A stretch of 64,000 nt of DNA, from positions 1,938,056 through 2,002,055 of the forward strand of contig NZ_KI911563.1 of NCBI RefSeq assembly GCF_000515335.1, read 5' to 3'. This DNA is from Cohnella panacarvi Gsoil 349 (lineage in GTDB: Bacteria > Bacillota > Bacilli > Paenibacillales > Paenibacillaceae). Position 1 is the first letter of the stretch; each line of letters starts with the position of its first letter. Of the stretch, positions 31,179 to 39,234 are shown in pieces. A program made the translations under genes and the position numbers. The notes under the pieces were generated by a model. It had not been told where the DNA came from. It did not search any database and saw only the letters and a program-made list of their open reading frames with translations.

Positions 31179-32023
31179 TACGCTTTCCTCCCCAGAATGG
31201 CGTCCATCGCGCCCGATGTGTTGTAGACGATCTGTTGCGGCTGTTGCTTATAGCCAGGAATCATCTCGGCGATCACATAACCGTCGTAGCCGATGCCGTC
31301 CAGCGCAGCGACGACCGCTTGGTAATCCACGTCGCCCGCGAGCAGGTCGACGAAGCCGTGCAGGCCGCCCGCGTCCCGGCGGTAGTCTTTGAAGTGGACT
31401 TTCTTAATCCGCTTGCCGAGAATCGGGATCCAATGCTCCGGATAGCCGGAATAGACCACGTTGCCGACATCGAAGTAAGCGCCGACGTAGTCCGAGCCGA
31501 TCGCGTCGATGAAGCCGCGCATCTCGAGCGGGGACAACAGAAACTTGTTCCAGACGTTCTCGATGCCGATGTTGACGCGCTGCGCTTCGGCTTCCGACGC
31601 GAGCTGCGACAGCGCTTCAAACGCATAATCGTAAGCCCGGTCGTACGGCACGACTTCGGAGCCCGGAATGAAGTCGACGCCGACCGCGCCGGGAACGACG
31701 AGAATCGTGTCCACACCGAGTACGGACGCCGATTCGAGCTGCTTCTTGACGATGTCGCGCGCCTTGGCGCGCACGGACGGGTCCGAGCTCGTCAGCGAAT
31801 AATCCCAATAGAGGCCGCTCGCTAGACTCGTCAGTTCGACGCCCGCTTCCTCCGCCGTCTTGCGGATCTCGAGCAGGTCGCGCTCCGTGCAGTCGAGACC
31901 GAGCTCGCCCTCCAGGCCGAGCGCCGGCTCGATCCCCTCGAAGCCCGCATCCTTGGCGAGCCGAATCGCGTCCGCCAGCTTCATGCCGCCCGGGAACGAC
32001 CAAACGTTGATGCCCTTCTTCAT
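31178..32023 (-). CDS. Sugar phosphate isomerase/epimerase (TIM barrel)
   Basis: A 281-residue AP_endonuc_2-type barrel. Metal-ligand motifs are IGIENVWNK (Glu), YFDVGN (Asp), KKVHFKDYRR (His) and VIAEM (Glu), as in UlaE/IolE-like epimerases. ATG 32023 has AGGAG upstream and starts MKKGINVWSF, a normal start for the family; a much longer in-frame extension upstream is not coding. The promoter has a TATAAT at 32057-32062 but no -35, which suggests an activator, most likely the divergent AraC protein. Confidence 0.88.
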   Translation of the reverse strand: MKKGINVWSFPGGMKLADAIRLAKDAGFEGIEPALGLEGELGLDCTERDLLEIRKTAEEAGVELTSLASGLYWDYSLTSSDPSVRAKARDIVKKQLESASVLGVDTILVVPGAVGVDFIPGSEVVPYDRAYDYAFEALSQLASEAEAQRVNIGIENVWNKFLLSPLEMRGFIDAIGSDYVGAYFDVGNVVYSGYPEHWIPILGKRIKKVHFKDYRRDAGGLHGFVDLLAGDVDYQAVVAALDGIGYDGYVIAEMIPGYKQQPQQIVYNTSGAMDAILGRKA

Positions 32024-32113
32024 CCTCGATCCACTCCTATCGCTATGATAGTGTTGATTATAGACGTCGTTGTCCGATCGTTCTTTAGCAATTCGGCCGA
32101 TAGATTTGCACGC

Positions 32114-32143
32114 TTGGCGAACCCCGGGCTTAATTGCTACAAT
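32114..32143 (+). promoter_or_regulatory. Promoter of the AraC-family gene
   Basis: TTGGCG (32114-32119) and TACAAT (32138-32143) are 18 bases apart, 25 bases before the start codon. The divergent epimerase promoter has only a -10 box. Confidence 0.55.
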
Positions 32144-32167
32144 CTTGTGTGAACAGGAGGCGGAAGC

Positions 32168-33073
32168 ATGGAATTTGTAAGAACGGCGCTCGCGGATTCC
32201 CTCAAGGTCGACAAGCTGATCTCGTTCCATTACTTCGAATACGCGAACGGCTTCATCTTCGAAGGGGAACGGCACGATTTCTGGGAGTTGCTGTACGTGG
32301 ACCGGGGAACCGTGGAAGTGCGCGCGGACGACCGGACCTACGAGCTGAAGCAAGGACACATGATTTTCCATAAGCCGGACGAATTCCATACGGTGCAGGT
32401 TAAGCCCCATCACAAGCCCCCGCACTTGGTCGTCCTCTCTTTCGAATGCGATTCGTCGGGCATGGACGCGCTGCGCGATCTCGTGCTGACGCTGAGCGAC
32501 GCGGACAGGCAATGGCTGTCACTCGCCGTGCAGGAAGGCTTCCGCGCGTTCTCGCCGCCCTTCGACGATCCGTCGGAGCACCGGCTCGTCCGCCGTCCGG
32601 ACGCCCCGTTCGGAAGCGAGCAATTAATGCGATCGCACCTTGAAATCCTGCTCATCTCGCTCGTGCGCGCCGTCTCCGTCGCCGAATCGGGCAAACCGCC
32701 CGGTAAACTGACAACCGAGTTTAAGGCGAACTTCGAACAAGAGCTGAGCGAACGGATCGTCGCCTACCTGAAGGAGCATCTGTCCGAGCCCCTTACGCTG
32801 GAGCAGCTCTGCACGCAATTCCACGTCGGCAAGAGCCGACTCAAACAAATTTTCCACGACCGTTTCCGCTGCGGCGTCATGGAATATTACCGGGCGCTGA
32901 AACTCGAGGAAGCCAAATCGCTAATCCGCGAACACAAATATAACCTGACCGAAATATCGGCCAAGCTAGGATATGCCAGTATTCATTATTTTTCGAGAGA
33001 GTTCAAGAAGAACGCGGGGATGTCCCCTTCCGAATACGCCAAGACGGTCAAAATGAAATCGGGAATGTACTAA
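32168..33073 (+). CDS. AraC-family regulator with cupin domain
   Basis: A 301-residue regulator. The N-terminal cupin sensor (FWELLYVDRGTVEV; GHMIFHKPDEFHTV) binds a small ligand. The C-terminal double helix-turn-helix at about 200-295 has LTLEQLCTQFHVGKSRLKQI and LTEISAKLGYASIHYFSREF. It is divergent from the epimerase-oxidoreductase pair, whose promoter lacks a -35, so it probably activates that pair. AGGAGG precedes the ATG. Confidence 0.92.
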   Translation: MEFVRTALADSLKVDKLISFHYFEYANGFIFEGERHDFWELLYVDRGTVEVRADDRTYELKQGHMIFHKPDEFHTVQVKPHHKPPHLVVLSFECDSSGMDALRDLVLTLSDADRQWLSLAVQEGFRAFSPPFDDPSEHRLVRRPDAPFGSEQLMRSHLEILLISLVRAVSVAESGKPPGKLTTEFKANFEQELSERIVAYLKEHLSEPLTLEQLCTQFHVGKSRLKQIFHDRFRCGVMEYYRALKLEEAKSLIREHKYNLTEISAKLGYASIHYFSREFKKNAGMSPSEYAKTVKMKSGMY

Positions 33074-33101
33074 TCCCCATGCGCGCCCCGGGCGCGACAT
33101 A

Positions 33102-33124
33102 CGCCGAAGGATCGACCTTCGGCG
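33102..33124 (+). terminator. Hairpin after the AraC-family gene
   Basis: CGCCGAAGG and CCTTCGGCG form a 9-base stem with a 5-base loop 28 bases after the stop. No clear T run follows, so it is a weak or atypical terminator. Confidence 0.5.
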
Positions 33125-33208
33125 CATGCTTGCCAAGCGAATATTGCATAACCCTGCGACCTCCGTAGACTAGCCGAGATTTTCTTGTATTGTACTACAA
33201 GCGTTCGG

Positions 33209-33736
33209 CTATTGGATAACCGGCTTCTCCTTCGGCTCCCGGCGGCCTATCGCTTTAGCCCAGCCTTTGCGGAGCAGCGGCATCAGATAGAAGTCTAAGC
33301 CGAGTCGTCCGGCGTTGGCGCCTGCCAAGAAGATGATCATGCCCAGCAGCATCAGCCAAGGGTTCGTGCTTACGGTGCCGGCGAACAGGAACAGGAGGTT
33401 CAGCAGGATTCCGAAGAACGCGGCTGCGATCGTCAATCCGCCGACGATAAGTCCGACGCCGATCAGGAACTCGCCTACCGGGATCAAGAAGTTAATGAGC
33501 TTCACGTTCGGCAAGGCGAAGTGTTCGATGAAGTACGTGTAGTTCGGATAGATGACTTCATGCGTCGCATGATCGGCGACCGGTTTGCCGATCGCGCCCT
33601 TCAGGAACCCCGTGGCATCGAATCCGCCCGTCATCTTATGCCAGCCCGCGTCGATCCATTGCCAACCGACATATATTCTCAAGAGCAAGATCGCCGCTGC
33701 CGCCCATACGTTGTCTCTCAGCCATTTGGTAACCAT
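33209..33736 (-). CDS. DoxX-family membrane protein
   Basis: A 175-residue protein with four membrane segments of the DoxX type (LLLRIYVGWQWIDAGWHKM at the start; FLIPVGEFLIGVGLIVGGL; an N-A-G-R-L motif in the last segment). DoxX proteins act in quinone-linked or redox membrane functions. ATG 33736 is chosen because AAGGGAG lies 9 bases away; the in-frame ATG at 33745 is too close. An Fnr box at -41.5 from a CATAAT -10 makes oxygen-limited, Fnr-activated expression likely. Confidence 0.85.
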   Translation of the reverse strand: MVTKWLRDNVWAAAAILLLRIYVGWQWIDAGWHKMTGGFDATGFLKGAIGKPVADHATHEVIYPNYTYFIEHFALPNVKLINFLIPVGEFLIGVGLIVGGLTIAAAFFGILLNLLFLFAGTVSTNPWLMLLGMIIFLAGANAGRLGLDFYLMPLLRKGWAKAIGRREPKEKPVIQ

Positions 33737-33784
33737 AGTTGCCATCTCCCTTTGGGATTTCGGTTAACTTTTCCTTACACCCCC

Positions 33785-33827
33785 ATTATGAATCCGATTG
33801 TTCGCCATGTATGTGAAAAAAATCACT
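33785..33827 (-). promoter_or_regulatory. Fnr-dependent promoter of the DoxX gene
   Basis: TGTGA-N6-TCACT (33812-33827) differs in one base from the Bacillus Fnr box TGTGA-N6-TCACA. On the minus strand a CATAAT -10 lies at 33785-33790. A start about 33778 would put the box centre at -41.5, the class II activator position. Confidence 0.7.
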
Positions 33828-33853
33828 AAATCTCATCGTTAGTCACAATAACA

Positions 33854-33893
33854 GAAAAAAGAACTGCCGGTATGCTCAACCGGCAGTTCTTTT
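33854..33893 (-). terminator. Terminator of the GAF/response-regulator/kinase operon
   Basis: AAGAACTGCCGG pairs with CCGGCAGTTCTT around a 10-base loop. On the minus strand a T run follows; the hairpin can also act on the other strand. Confidence 0.9.
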
Positions 33894-33905
33894 AGGCAAC
33901 TCCGC

Positions 33906-35036
33906 TTATTCTTCCCGCTCCCGGTTCGCCTTCTCCAACTCGCCTGCGGGAATTTTCAGCAGCACTTTCGTTCCTTCACCCGGCGACGATACGATACGAA
34001 TGCGTCCGGATACGGCTCTTGCCCGCTCTTCCATGCTGAACAAGCCGACGCCTCGTCCCGCGTTCTCCCTGTCGAAGCCTTTGCCTTTGTCATCGATCGC
34101 GACCTCGATGATATCCCCAAGACCGCGAAGCGTCACGGACGCTTCCGACACTTCGGCGTATTTGCCCGCGTTCGTCAACGCCTCCTGCACGACGCGATAG
34201 ATCGTCGTTTCCGCCAGCAAGCTCGGCCGCTTGCGCAAATCGCAATCGAAGGTGACGCGAATGCCGTAATGCCGCTCGAAATTGTCGATATACGTACGGA
34301 GCGCCGGCACGATGCCAAGGTCGTCCAACACGGACGGACGAAGCTCCCAAGCAAGCCCCCGCACTTCGACCATCAACTGCGCGACTTGTTGGCCGAGCCG
34401 CTCTAGGCCGGCGTCCTTGCCCTCGGAGAGCATGCTGTCGATCGTGATTTTCAGCGAAAACAAGCTTTGTCCGATGCCGTCGTGCAAATCCCGGGAAAAC
34501 CGCCTGCGCTCTTCCTCCTGGATGTTCATCATCTGCGTCATCATAGACTGTAGCTGCGCCTCGGTCTCCTTCAACTGAGTAACCTCATGCCGAATCGCCA
34601 AATATTGATAAGGACGCCCTTCGGCGTCCACGAACGGAACGATCGTCGTATCGACCCAATAATAACCGCCGTGTTTCGCGCGGTTTCGGATTTCGCCCCG
34701 CCACACTCGCCCGGAGGAGATCGTCGCCCACAATTCGCGCATGAACGCTTTGTTATGCATGCTCGAGTTAACGATACGATGATCTTGCCCGATCAACTCC
34801 TCGCGCGAATACCCGGAAATCTCGCAAAACTTATCGTTCACGTACTGGATCGTCCCTTTGCGGTCCGTTACGGCCACGATCGACGCTTCGTCGAGCGCGT
34901 ACTTCACGTCGGCGAGCTGCTTGAGCGAGCGTTGCAGCAGCTCGCGAAACTCGGAATCGGGAATTTGCTTCTCCAGTTGCGGAAGCAGCGTCTCTACGTA
35001 CTGAGCGAGATTCTCGGACGGATACCGTTCACTCAA
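33906..35036 (-). CDS. PAS-domain NarL-type sensor histidine kinase, NreB-like
   Basis: A 376-residue soluble kinase: a PAS domain (about 50-155; FCEISGYSREELIGQD), HisKA_3 with phospho-His 185 (FSRDLHDGIGQSLFSL), and an ATPase domain (VVQEALTNAGKYAEV; GVGLFSMEERA). There is no membrane segment, so it senses an internal signal. Gene context resembles Staphylococcus NreB, an oxygen sensor, but the PAS domain has only C71, not the four cysteines that hold the NreB Fe-S cluster; heme, flavin or a partner could sense instead. The TTG start at 35036 overlaps the response-regulator stop by 8 bases. Confidence 0.88.
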   Translation of the reverse strand: MSERYPSENLAQYVETLLPQLEKQIPDSEFRELLQRSLKQLADVKYALDEASIVAVTDRKGTIQYVNDKFCEISGYSREELIGQDHRIVNSSMHNKAFMRELWATISSGRVWRGEIRNRAKHGGYYWVDTTIVPFVDAEGRPYQYLAIRHEVTQLKETEAQLQSMMTQMMNIQEEERRRFSRDLHDGIGQSLFSLKITIDSMLSEGKDAGLERLGQQVAQLMVEVRGLAWELRPSVLDDLGIVPALRTYIDNFERHYGIRVTFDCDLRKRPSLLAETTIYRVVQEALTNAGKYAEVSEASVTLRGLGDIIEVAIDDKGKGFDRENAGRGVGLFSMEERARAVSGRIRIVSSPGEGTKVLLKIPAGELEKANREREE

Positions 35037-35682
35037 AGTTCAGCAACCCCTTCTTCATGGCGAATTTGACGAGATCCGGCCTCGTTTTCAAATCCAGCTT
35101 CTCCATCAGGTTGCTCTTATGCGTCTCTACCGTCTTTACGCTAATCACGAGCTGCTCCGCGATTTCTTTGTTGGCGTAGCCTTGCGCGACTTTGGCCAGT
35201 ATCTCCTTCTCCCGCTCCGACAACGATTCGTACGTCCCCTGATGCTCGCCGCGTTTCATGCGATCCATATAATCGCTCATCAGCCTTTTGGTCGCGGTCG
35301 GGTACAAATAAGCTTCGCCCGCGGAGATGTTGCGAATCGCCGTCAACAGCTCGTCGTGCGGCGCGCTTTTCAGAATATAGCCCGCTGCTCCCGCTTGAAT
35401 GGCCCGGAACAAGTAGCCTTCGTCGTCGTGCATCGTCAGGATGAGCACCGCCGTATCCGGCAACAGCTTCTTGAGCTCGGCCGTCGACGTCAGCCCGTCC
35501 TTGCCGTGCGGCATGCTTAAGTCCATAAGCACGACATCGGGACGAAGCTCTTCCGCTTTCGCGATCGCTTCGTCCCCGTCAGCCGCTTCGCCTACGACCT
35601 CGCAGCCATGCTTGCCGTTGAGCAGCAAATGCAGACCCGATCTTACGACCGCATGGTCGTCCACTACCAATATCCGAATCAT
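35029..35682 (-). CDS. NarL/LuxR-family response regulator, NreC-like
   Basis: A 217-residue regulator. The receiver has D8/D9, phosphoacceptor D54 (VLMDLSMPHG) and the final KSAPHDE; the C-terminal LuxR helix-turn-helix is LSEREKEILAKVAQGYANKE. The ATG has GAGGAGG upstream. It is between the GAF gene and the kinase in one operon. By analogy with NreC it would activate nitrate or other anaerobic respiration genes, none of which lie in the window. Confidence 0.92.
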   Translation of the reverse strand: MIRILVVDDHAVVRSGLHLLLNGKHGCEVVGEAADGDEAIAKAEELRPDVVLMDLSMPHGKDGLTSTAELKKLLPDTAVLILTMHDDEGYLFRAIQAGAAGYILKSAPHDELLTAIRNISAGEAYLYPTATKRLMSDYMDRMKRGEHQGTYESLSEREKEILAKVAQGYANKEIAEQLVISVKTVETHKSNLMEKLDLKTRPDLVKFAMKKGLLNFE

Positions 35683-35736
35683 GCCGATCCTCCTCGCCGA
35701 ACCTCGATTGTCATACTCTCATTCTAACATATCGTT

Positions 35737-36192
35737 TTACGGCGTCGTAGACTGCTCCGGCCGATCCGTAAGACGGCTTGCGAGCGCGTCGGCCGCGATC
35801 AACAGGCTATTCCGTTCTTCCGCGCGATAAATACGCCTTTTGCGATCGCCGGCCAGCAGCACTCCGACCACTTTCCGATCCGCGAGGATCGGAACGGCGT
35901 ATGCCGACCTTAACCCTTCCGCAAGAAGGATCGGATATTCGTGTATGCGCCGGGAGGCCAGCAGCTCCGCGAGCTGCAGCGACATCGCTCTGCCTACTTT
36001 AACGACCGTCTGGGACAGTCCGCTTTGCTCCCTCTCGGCGATTCCGGCGAATTTACCGTTCCCGTTGCCGGACGCCAGCTTCCACTTCAGCACGCGCGAC
36101 TCGCCGGACCATACGGCAAGCGCGCAGAAATCGCAGCCGATCTCAGTCCGAAGTCCGTCGAGCGCCTCTTGCGCCCCATTGTTCATTGTCAT
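35737..36192 (-). CDS. GAF-domain sensor, NreA-like
   Basis: A 151-residue protein made of a single GAF domain (SLQLAELLASRRIHEYPILL; SAYAVPILADRKVVGVLLAG), the same length and position as NreA, the nitrate receptor that works with NreB/NreC. It is first in the operon, 54 bases before the response regulator. A nitrate ligand is an inference from context; GAF domains bind many small molecules. It is divergent from fnr, with a perfect Fnr box between. Confidence 0.7.
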   Translation of the reverse strand: MTMNNGAQEALDGLRTEIGCDFCALAVWSGESRVLKWKLASGNGNGKFAGIAEREQSGLSQTVVKVGRAMSLQLAELLASRRIHEYPILLAEGLRSAYAVPILADRKVVGVLLAGDRKRRIYRAEERNSLLIAADALASRLTDRPEQSTTP

Positions 36193-36313
36193 AGAAACCG
36201 CACCTTTCGAGTCCGCGCACCCTCTGATTTCAGTGTATCGAATCGCCCGTACGAAAGGAGTCGGGGAATCCCCTGATTTTGGGATCGGGGAATGTACTGA
36301 ATCGCGGAATCCG

Positions 36314-36329
36314 TGTGAGATTTCTCACA
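36314..36329. promoter_or_regulatory. Fnr box between nre-like operon and fnr
   Basis: TGTGAGATTTCTCACA matches the Bacillus Fnr consensus TGTGA-N6-TCACA at every fixed position. It lies 122 bases before the GAF gene and 107 bases before fnr, so it could serve either gene or both. Confidence 0.78.
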
Positions 36330-36435
36330 GGAAAATAAGGGAGTTGCCCCCTAACAATCAGGAATCTCCCCGATAACGCTTGTTTCGATTCGATTGTACA
36401 ATAAAGTCACAAGCACACCGAAGGGGATGGCGACT

Positions 36436-37185
36436 ATGGCGGCGATGTTAGCATTTGCTCCGATTCCATGCGAGACGACGAGGAACGAGAAGGGGATCAC
36501 GAGCTTCTTAACGGCGGCACAATTCGAATTATTGGAAGAGATCATGGCGCCTAAGCGCGCGAAAGCCGGTACCGTCCTGTTCTGGGAAGGAGAGCCTTGC
36601 AACAAGCTGATCTATGTTCGTTCGGGTAAAGTGATGCTTCGCAAAACGACTGAAGACGGCAAAAGCCTGATCCTGTCGATTCTGCAAGCCGGGGATCTGA
36701 TCGGAGAGTTGGGCGGCGGCCACGGCGTCGCGCATGGCTACAGCGCCGAAGTAGTGGATAACGCCGAACTGGGCATCATAGCCTGGAAGGACATCGATAT
36801 GCTGTTCGTCCAACATAGCGATCTGGCCCTTCCCTTCATGAATTGGATGGCGCTTAACCATCGCGTGACCGAATCGAAGCTTCGCGACCTTCTGCTGTTC
36901 GGCAAGCCCGGCGCGCTGGCCTCGACGCTGATCCGCATGGCGAACTCGTTCGGCGTCGTCCAAGAAGACGGCATTCGAATCAACCTGAAGCTGACGAATA
37001 CGGAGATGGCCGAATTCATCGGCACGACCCGCGAGAGCGTCAACCGGATGCTTAACGGGCTCAAGGAAGAAGGCACGATCGATATGCAAGGCGGCCGAAT
37101 CATTATCCGCGACTTGGGCGCCCTCAAGAAAATAGGCGGCTGTCCGGAGTGTCCGGCCTGCCCGGGGAACGTATGCTGTATCTAA
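36436..37185 (+). CDS. fnr: Fnr-type anaerobic regulator with C-terminal cysteine cluster
   Basis: A 249-residue Crp/Fnr-family regulator. The cyclic-nucleotide-like beta-roll spans about 40-150 (GTVLFWEGEPCNKLIYVRSG) and the Crp helix-turn-helix includes FIGTTRESVNRMLNGL. The end CPECPACPGNVCC has C236, C239, C242, C247 and C248; C239-x2-C242-x4-C247 is the spacing of the Fe-S ligands in Bacillus Fnr, which are also C-terminal, unlike E. coli Fnr. It should activate genes under low oxygen. ATG 36436 has AAGGGG 9 bases away; the ATG at 36427 is too close. A perfect Fnr box upstream suggests autoregulation. Confidence 0.92.
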   Translation: MAAMLAFAPIPCETTRNEKGITSFLTAAQFELLEEIMAPKRAKAGTVLFWEGEPCNKLIYVRSGKVMLRKTTEDGKSLILSILQAGDLIGELGGGHGVAHGYSAEVVDNAELGIIAWKDIDMLFVQHSDLALPFMNWMALNHRVTESKLRDLLLFGKPGALASTLIRMANSFGVVQEDGIRINLKLTNTEMAEFIGTTRESVNRMLNGLKEEGTIDMQGGRIIIRDLGALKKIGGCPECPACPGNVCCI

Positions 37186-37209
37186 ATAAATACCTGCTTA
37201 CGATATAAC

Positions 37210-37250
37210 AAAACCTTGACTGCCTTTGATATCGGCGATCAAGGTTTTTG
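37210..37250 (+). terminator. Terminator of fnr
   Basis: AAAACCTTGA pairs with TCAAGGTTTT across a 20-base loop and is followed by T, 25 bases after the stop. Confidence 0.75.
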
Positions 37251-37278
37251 TATGTACGCCGCCTCTAACCAGCCACAG

Positions 37279-37408
37279 ACCTGCACGAAATACAGTTAAG
37301 CGAGCCATCCGATCGGATTTAATCATTATACCTGCACGAAATACACGTAAAACCCCATAACTACGCTTAAATCTTTTTTTGGGCTGGATTAAATGCACTT
37401 CATGCATG
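37279..37408. repeat. Three-box intergenic repeat, copy 3
   Basis: ACCTGCACGAAATACAGTTA (37279), ACCTGCACGAAATACACGTA (37330), CCATAACTAC (37355) and TGCACTTCATGCATGT (37394) have the same order as in the copy at 591-723. From the second CCTG, the CCATA block is at +24 in both, and the third box is at +63 here against +65 there. It follows fnr. The rest of the stretch to 37523 has no convincing gene. Confidence 0.65.
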
Positions 37409-37523
37409 TAAAAGGATGAGTTCGCCGCATATCCTTTCCTCGTACAGTATTCGGTGCAGTTACTAACTTCCCCACAAAAAAGCGCCGCGCTGTCCGAAGC
37501 GAGACGCTTGAGCAAGCGAAATT

Positions 37524-38327
37524 CTACTTGGCGATAAATCCGATCGAACGCAGCCACTCCACGCTAAGCATGAACCAGTGGGCCGCGTGCGGGTTCGGCG
37601 TGTTCACCTCTTCGTTGCAGAGCGATAAGCCGTGTTGTCCTTTGTTGAAAATATGGCACTCGAACGATACCTTGTGCTTGCGCAATGCGGAGATGAAGAG
37701 CAGCCCGTTCTCGACGGGTACGGCGCCGTCTTCTTCCGTGAACCAGATGAACGTCTGAGGCGTCTCTGCGGTTACGCGTTTCTCGAGCGAGAAGAACGCC
37801 GTCGCGTCGTCGTCCTCATGGGAACCGGTCAGGTTATAGAACGAGCCGCGATGCGCGAATTCGCCCGAGGAAATGACCGGATAGCTCAGAATCAAGGCGT
37901 TCGGCCGATAACGGTCAGGTGCGCCGTCAAGCTTGTCCTTGAGCGCCGGCTCGTTCCACATCGTTCCGGTCGAAGCCGCCAGATGTCCGCCGGCCGAAAA
38001 GCCGCATACGGCGATTTGGTCCGGATCGATGCGCCAGTCAGCGGCATGGTCGCGAAGCATGCGGATCGATGTCATCGCTTCTACCATCGGCTGCAGGTTG
38101 CGAGCTTCTTCCTTCACGGAATAACGGAGAATAGCAACTTGATAACCCGCATTATAATAGGCGATCGCCACCGGCTCGGCTTCGCGTTCGGATACGAACT
38201 CGTAACCGCCGCCGGGTGTAATCACAACGGTTGGCCGGGGCTTGTCGCCCAATTCGTGAATATTGTGCAGGTACAAAGTCAAAGTGGCGCTTGCGCTATT
38301 CTCGAGTTTGATCGTTTCAAACCTCAT
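37524..38327 (-). CDS. Alpha/beta hydrolase, carbohydrate-esterase-like
   Basis: A 267-residue esterase of the Aes/BD-FAE type. It has an oxyanion loop (TPGGGYEFVS), nucleophile elbow CGFSAGGHLA with the catalytic Ser, and later WFTEEDGAVP (Asp) and KGQHGL (His). Members remove acetyl or feruloyl groups from plant polysaccharide fragments. There is no signal peptide, so it acts in the cytoplasm on imported oligosaccharides. ATG 38327 fits the family start and has AAGGGAGAG about 12 bases upstream; a longer start at 38408 has none. It neighbours the kdu genes. Confidence 0.85.
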   Translation of the reverse strand: MRFETIKLENSASATLTLYLHNIHELGDKPRPTVVITPGGGYEFVSEREAEPVAIAYYNAGYQVAILRYSVKEEARNLQPMVEAMTSIRMLRDHAADWRIDPDQIAVCGFSAGGHLAASTGTMWNEPALKDKLDGAPDRYRPNALILSYPVISSGEFAHRGSFYNLTGSHEDDDATAFFSLEKRVTAETPQTFIWFTEEDGAVPVENGLLFISALRKHKVSFECHIFNKGQHGLSLCNEEVNTPNPHAAHWFMLSVEWLRSIGFIAK

Positions 38328-38420
38328 TGGATCTCGACTCTCCCTTTTCGTATACGATTTCGATGTTTCCTTCAAAGTAACATATTCCGCTTCGGTAACG
38401 CCACTCAATTAAAACGTCAG

Positions 38421-38464
38421 TGTGCGCTACGCGCACAAAGAAGACGACTGCGGATATTCCGCAG
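38421..38464 (-). terminator. Paired hairpins after kduD
   Basis: CTGCGG/CCGCAG (38448-38464) and GTGCGC/GCGCAC (38422-38436) lie just after the kduD stop on the minus strand, with TTTT further on. They are probably a terminator, though the T run is short. Confidence 0.5.
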
Positions 38465-38484
38465 CCGCCGAAAGGCGCTATGCT

Positions 38485-39234
38485 TTAACGTGCCAGCCAT
38501 CCGCCGTCAACGCAAAGCACGTGGCCGTTCATATAATCCGAAGCTGGAGATGCAAGGAAGACAGCAGGACCCTTCAAGTCTTCCGGCGTGCCCCAGCGGC
38601 CCGCGGGAATGCGCTCCAGAATCGCTTTATTCCGTTTCTCGTCCGCGATGAGCGGCGCCGTGTTTCTCGTGTCTATGTAGCCCGGAGCGATCGCGTTCAC
38701 TTGAATGCCTTTGCCCGCCCACTCGTTGGCCAGCGCTTTCGTAAGGCCGGCGACCGCATGCTTGCTGGCCGTATAGCCCGGGACGTTAACGCCTCCTTGA
38801 TAGCTGAGCATGGAAGCGATGTTGATTACTTTGCCGCTGCCTTGGCGGATCATCTCTCTGCCTGCGAGCTGGCTCAGGAAAAATAACGAGTTGAGGTTCA
38901 AGTCGATAACGTCATGCCAGTCTTTGCTCGAATGCTCGGCCGCCGGCGCGCGACGAATCATGCCCGCATTGTTCACGAGGATGTCTATGCTGCCGAAAAA
39001 CCCAAGCCCCTGCCGGAACACGGCTTCGAGTCCGTCTTCCTTGCTCAGATCGGCGGAAATCTGCTCAGCTTGACCGCCAAGCTTGCGAATGATCTCGACG
39101 GTCTCGTTGCTGTTCGATGCAGATACCGCAACAATCGAAGCGCCCGCTTCCGCGAGACCGATCGCGATCGCTTGCCCGATGCCCCCGGACGTTCCGGTAA
39201 CGAGCGCTGTTCTGCCCGACAATCTAAAGCTCAT
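38485..39234 (-). CDS. kduD: 2-dehydro-3-deoxy-D-gluconate 5-dehydrogenase (KduD)
   Basis: A 249-residue short-chain dehydrogenase. Cofactor motif TGTSGGIG is at 13-20, NNAG at 88-91, and catalytic S141, Y154 and K158. KduD-specific stretches are clear: INIASMLSYQGGVNVPGYTA, ANEWAGKGIQVNAIAPGYID, ERIPAGRWGTPEDLKGPAVF and the end VDGGWLAR. KduD reduces 2,5-diketo-3-deoxygluconate in pectin and unsaturated-uronate breakdown. Its start overlaps the DeoR stop by 4 bases. The partner kduI upstream is a pseudogene, so the pathway may be broken or fed another way. Confidence 0.93.
   Translation of the reverse strand: MSFRLSGRTALVTGTSGGIGQAIAIGLAEAGASIVAVSASNSNETVEIIRKLGGQAEQISADLSKEDGLEAVFRQGLGFFGSIDILVNNAGMIRRAPAAEHSSKDWHDVIDLNLNSLFFLSQLAGREMIRQGSGKVINIASMLSYQGGVNVPGYTASKHAVAGLTKALANEWAGKGIQVNAIAPGYIDTRNTAPLIADEKRNKAILERIPAGRWGTPEDLKGPAVFLASPASDYMNGHVLCVDGGWLAR

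Noticed and set aside
32024-32512. A 163-codon N-terminal extension of the epimerase gene
   Set aside because: The extension is antisense to the AraC gene and its promoter; the start at 32023 has a ribosome binding site and a normal family N terminus.
37198-37557. A 119-codon minus-strand frame after fnr
   Set aside because: It overlaps the end of the esterase gene, spans the fnr terminator and the three-box repeat, and has no start signal.
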